Source of the DNA: DATHTC01 sp035456465 | GTDB taxonomy: Bacteria > Actinomycetota > Thermoleophilia > Gaiellales > Gaiellaceae | Assembly: GCA_035456465.1 (NCBI GenBank) | Contig: DATIDD010000070.1 | Location: 1-64,000, forward strand | DNA: 64,000 nt | Reading direction: 5' to 3' | Shown: piece by piece, positions 62,685 through 64,000 of the stretch | How the letters are laid out: each line of letters begins with the position of its first letter | Position numbering within the stretch: position 1 is the stretch's first letter | Notes under the pieces: model-generated | What the model was told of the DNA's origin: nothing | Database searches by the model: none | What the model saw: only the letters and a program-made list of their open reading frames with translations | Program-made: the position numbers and the translations under genes

Positions 62685-63617
62685 CTACTCCAGCGTGGCG
62701 AGCCGTTTCAGCAGCAGCGCGAAGAAGGCGTCCCGGTCGATCGCGACGCCCACGTGCGCGTTCGGCTCGTGGCCGGTCCGCCGCCACAGGTCGACGACCG
62801 TCCGCCCGCGGCAGAGCTCCGACTGCGTGTCGACGGCGACGTGCCGGTGCGCCGTCTCGACGAGGTCGTCGCGCAGCACGTGCGCGACGGCGACGGCGTC
62901 GTGGATCGGCGAGTCCTCGGAGCCGTACGTCTCGCGGTGGTAGATCGAGAAGAAGTCGTACAGCTCGGCCACGAAGCGCCCGACGCGGCCGCGCTCGCGC
63001 AGGTGCTCGGCCATCGCGCGGGTCATCAGCGCCTCGTGCGTGACGTCGAGGCCGATCATCGTGAGGTCGATCCCGCTGCGAAACACGCGCTCGGCGGCCT
63101 CGGGATCGGCCCAGACGTTGAACTCGGCCGCAGGGGTGACGTTGCCCTCGGCGATCGCCCCGCCCATGAGGACGATCCGGCCGATCCGGTGCGCCTCGTC
63201 GGGGTAGCGCGCGAGGAACAGCGCCACGTTCGTGAGCGGGCCGATCGGGATCAGCGTCACCGGGCCGTCCGCCTGCCGCGCCCGCTCGGCGATGAAGTCG
63301 ACGGCGTGGAGGCCGTGCGGCGGGCGGCTCGGCGGCGGCAGCGACGGGCCGTCGAGCCCCGTCTCGCCGTGGACGTAGGCGGCCACGTAGCGGTCGCGCA
63401 GCAGCGGCCGGTCGGCGCCGGCGGCGACCTCCACGTCGGCGCGGCCGACCAGGTCGAGCACCCGGATCGCGTTCGCCGTCGTCTTCTCGAGCGTCTGGTT
63501 GCCCGAGACGGTCGTCACGCCGAGCAGGTCGAGCTCGGGGCTCGCGAGCGCGAGCAGCAGCGCGATCGCGTCGTCGTGGCCGGGGTCGCAGTCGATGATG
63601 ACGGGGATCGTCGGCAT
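62685..63617 (-). CDS. Ribonucleoside hydrolase
   Basis: A 310-residue inosine/uridine-preferring nucleoside hydrolase. The Ca-binding DPGHDDA (10-16), the LMGG and AEFNVWADPEA segments and the late HDAVAVAHVL Asp are all present. It splits nucleosides to base and ribose. It overlaps the ribokinase stop (ATGA), so ribose is passed on to phosphorylation. It fits the nucleoside importer 4 kb downstream. Confidence 0.94.
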   Translation of the reverse strand: MPTIPVIIDCDPGHDDAIALLLALASPELDLLGVTTVSGNQTLEKTTANAIRVLDLVGRADVEVAAGADRPLLRDRYVAAYVHGETGLDGPSLPPPSRPPHGLHAVDFIAERARQADGPVTLIPIGPLTNVALFLARYPDEAHRIGRIVLMGGAIAEGNVTPAAEFNVWADPEAAERVFRSGIDLTMIGLDVTHEALMTRAMAEHLRERGRVGRFVAELYDFFSIYHRETYGSEDSPIHDAVAVAHVLRDDLVETAHRHVAVDTQSELCRGRTVVDLWRRTGHEPNAHVGVAIDRDAFFALLLKRLATLE

Positions 63618-64000
63618 CAGCGCGCCAGTATGGCGTCCACCTCGGCGGCGGTCGGGAGCGAGGGTTGGGCACCGGGCCGCGACGCGGCGATCGCGCCGGC
63701 GGCGCAGGCGCGGGCGAGCGCCTCGTCGCGCGGGCGACCCTCGAGCAGCGAGACGACGAGGCAGGCCGTGAACGCGTCGCCCGCGGCCGTCCCATCGACG
63801 GCGTCGACACGCGGCGGCGCGGCCTGCGCGACCTCCTCCCCGGCCTCCAGCAGGACGGCGCCCTCCGCGCCGAGCGTCAGCGCGACGAGCCCGCCCGTCC
63901 GGCCGACCGCCTCCAGCTCGTAGCGGTTGACGACGAGCAGGTCGGCCTGTGCGAGGAGCTCCGCCGGCAGCGGCTGCGCCGGCGCGGCGTTGAGGCAGAA
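63617..64000 (-). CDS. Ribokinase (PfkB family), N-terminal part outside the window
   Basis: The C-terminal 127 residues are visible. VVNRYELEAV, LTLGAEGAVLL and the catalytic anion-hole motif DGTAAGDAFTACL (Asp as base; family GAGD reads AAGD) identify a ribokinase-like sugar kinase. The protein ends ...EVDAILAR. Ribose is the likely substrate because the nucleoside hydrolase gene overlaps its stop codon. Confidence 0.9.
   Translation of the reverse strand, partial: FCLNAAPAQPLPAELLAQADLLVVNRYELEAVGRTGGLVALTLGAEGAVLLEAGEEVAQAAPPRVDAVDGTAAGDAFTACLVVSLLEGRPRDEALARACAAGAIAASRPGAQPSLPTAAEVDAILAR

Overview
The window is very GC-rich, densely packed chromosomal DNA with almost no non-coding space. 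The gene set points to a deep-branching actinobacterium, most likely of the Thermoleophilia (Gaiellales/Solirubrobacterales); this is an inference. It rests on a GarA-type FHA gene followed by an FtsR-type MerR gene, an RsiG-like protein, MurT/GatD, the succinylase lysine/DAP route, and GTG-rich starts with many 4-base start/stop overlaps. I see no insertion sequence, prophage, CRISPR array or rRNA. The only trace of a mobile element is a tRNA 3' end without a tRNA body near base 1000.

Bases 1-9.4 kb hold accessory genes: a cupredoxin-like lipoprotein cut by the left edge, small unknown proteins, a methyltransferase, a UspA protein, a PRC-barrel protein and a secreted GH99-like protein. A minus-strand thioredoxin gene follows, then an operon of hutF-like amidohydrolase, archease and RNA ligase RtcB. 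Bases 9.4-16.7 kb run on the plus strand: two paralogous small cysteine proteins, pgsA, a nucleotidyltransferase/phosphomannomutase fusion with a degenerate mutase half, an RsiG-like protein, GarA-like and FtsR-like regulators, and apt. Bases 16.8-23.8 kb hold mostly membrane proteins, including uppP, an EamA exporter and a signal peptidase I.

Bases 23.9-31.2 kb are regulatory: two sigma-70 factors around a PHP phosphatase, a lone class II glutamine amidotransferase, a helical-repeat protein, and a 926-residue membrane protein with both GGDEF and HD-GYP domains. Bases 31.5-41.7 kb carry envelope and lysine genes: murT-gatD (peptidoglycan amidation), a PLP decarboxylase, a Nudix gene, dut, hflX, then dapE-dapC-dapD, a class III cyclase and a dapF-like gene. 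The dapF product has serine at both positions where the family has its catalytic cysteines.

Bases 42.3-53.4 kb are the conserved tRNA-modification, RNA-decay and recombination block on the minus strand: rodZ-like, cinA, thpR/ligT, recA, recX, rny, then miaB, a tyrosine phosphatase and miaA. Bases 53.6-64 kb, also minus strand, hold ribokinase, nucleoside hydrolase, a ZIP transporter, a DUF421 protein, ftsK and a BMP-type nucleoside ABC importer. Uptake, hydrolysis and ribose phosphorylation together suggest nucleoside scavenging.

The most interesting points are the dapF-like protein lacking both cysteines, the RsiG-like c-di-GMP motif in the same window as a dual GGDEF/HD-GYP protein, the DnaA-box-like and palindromic AT-rich island upstream of uppP, a recurrent 'TANNNT, six bases, start codon' leaderless promoter pattern, and a phosphatase gene inserted between miaB and miaA.
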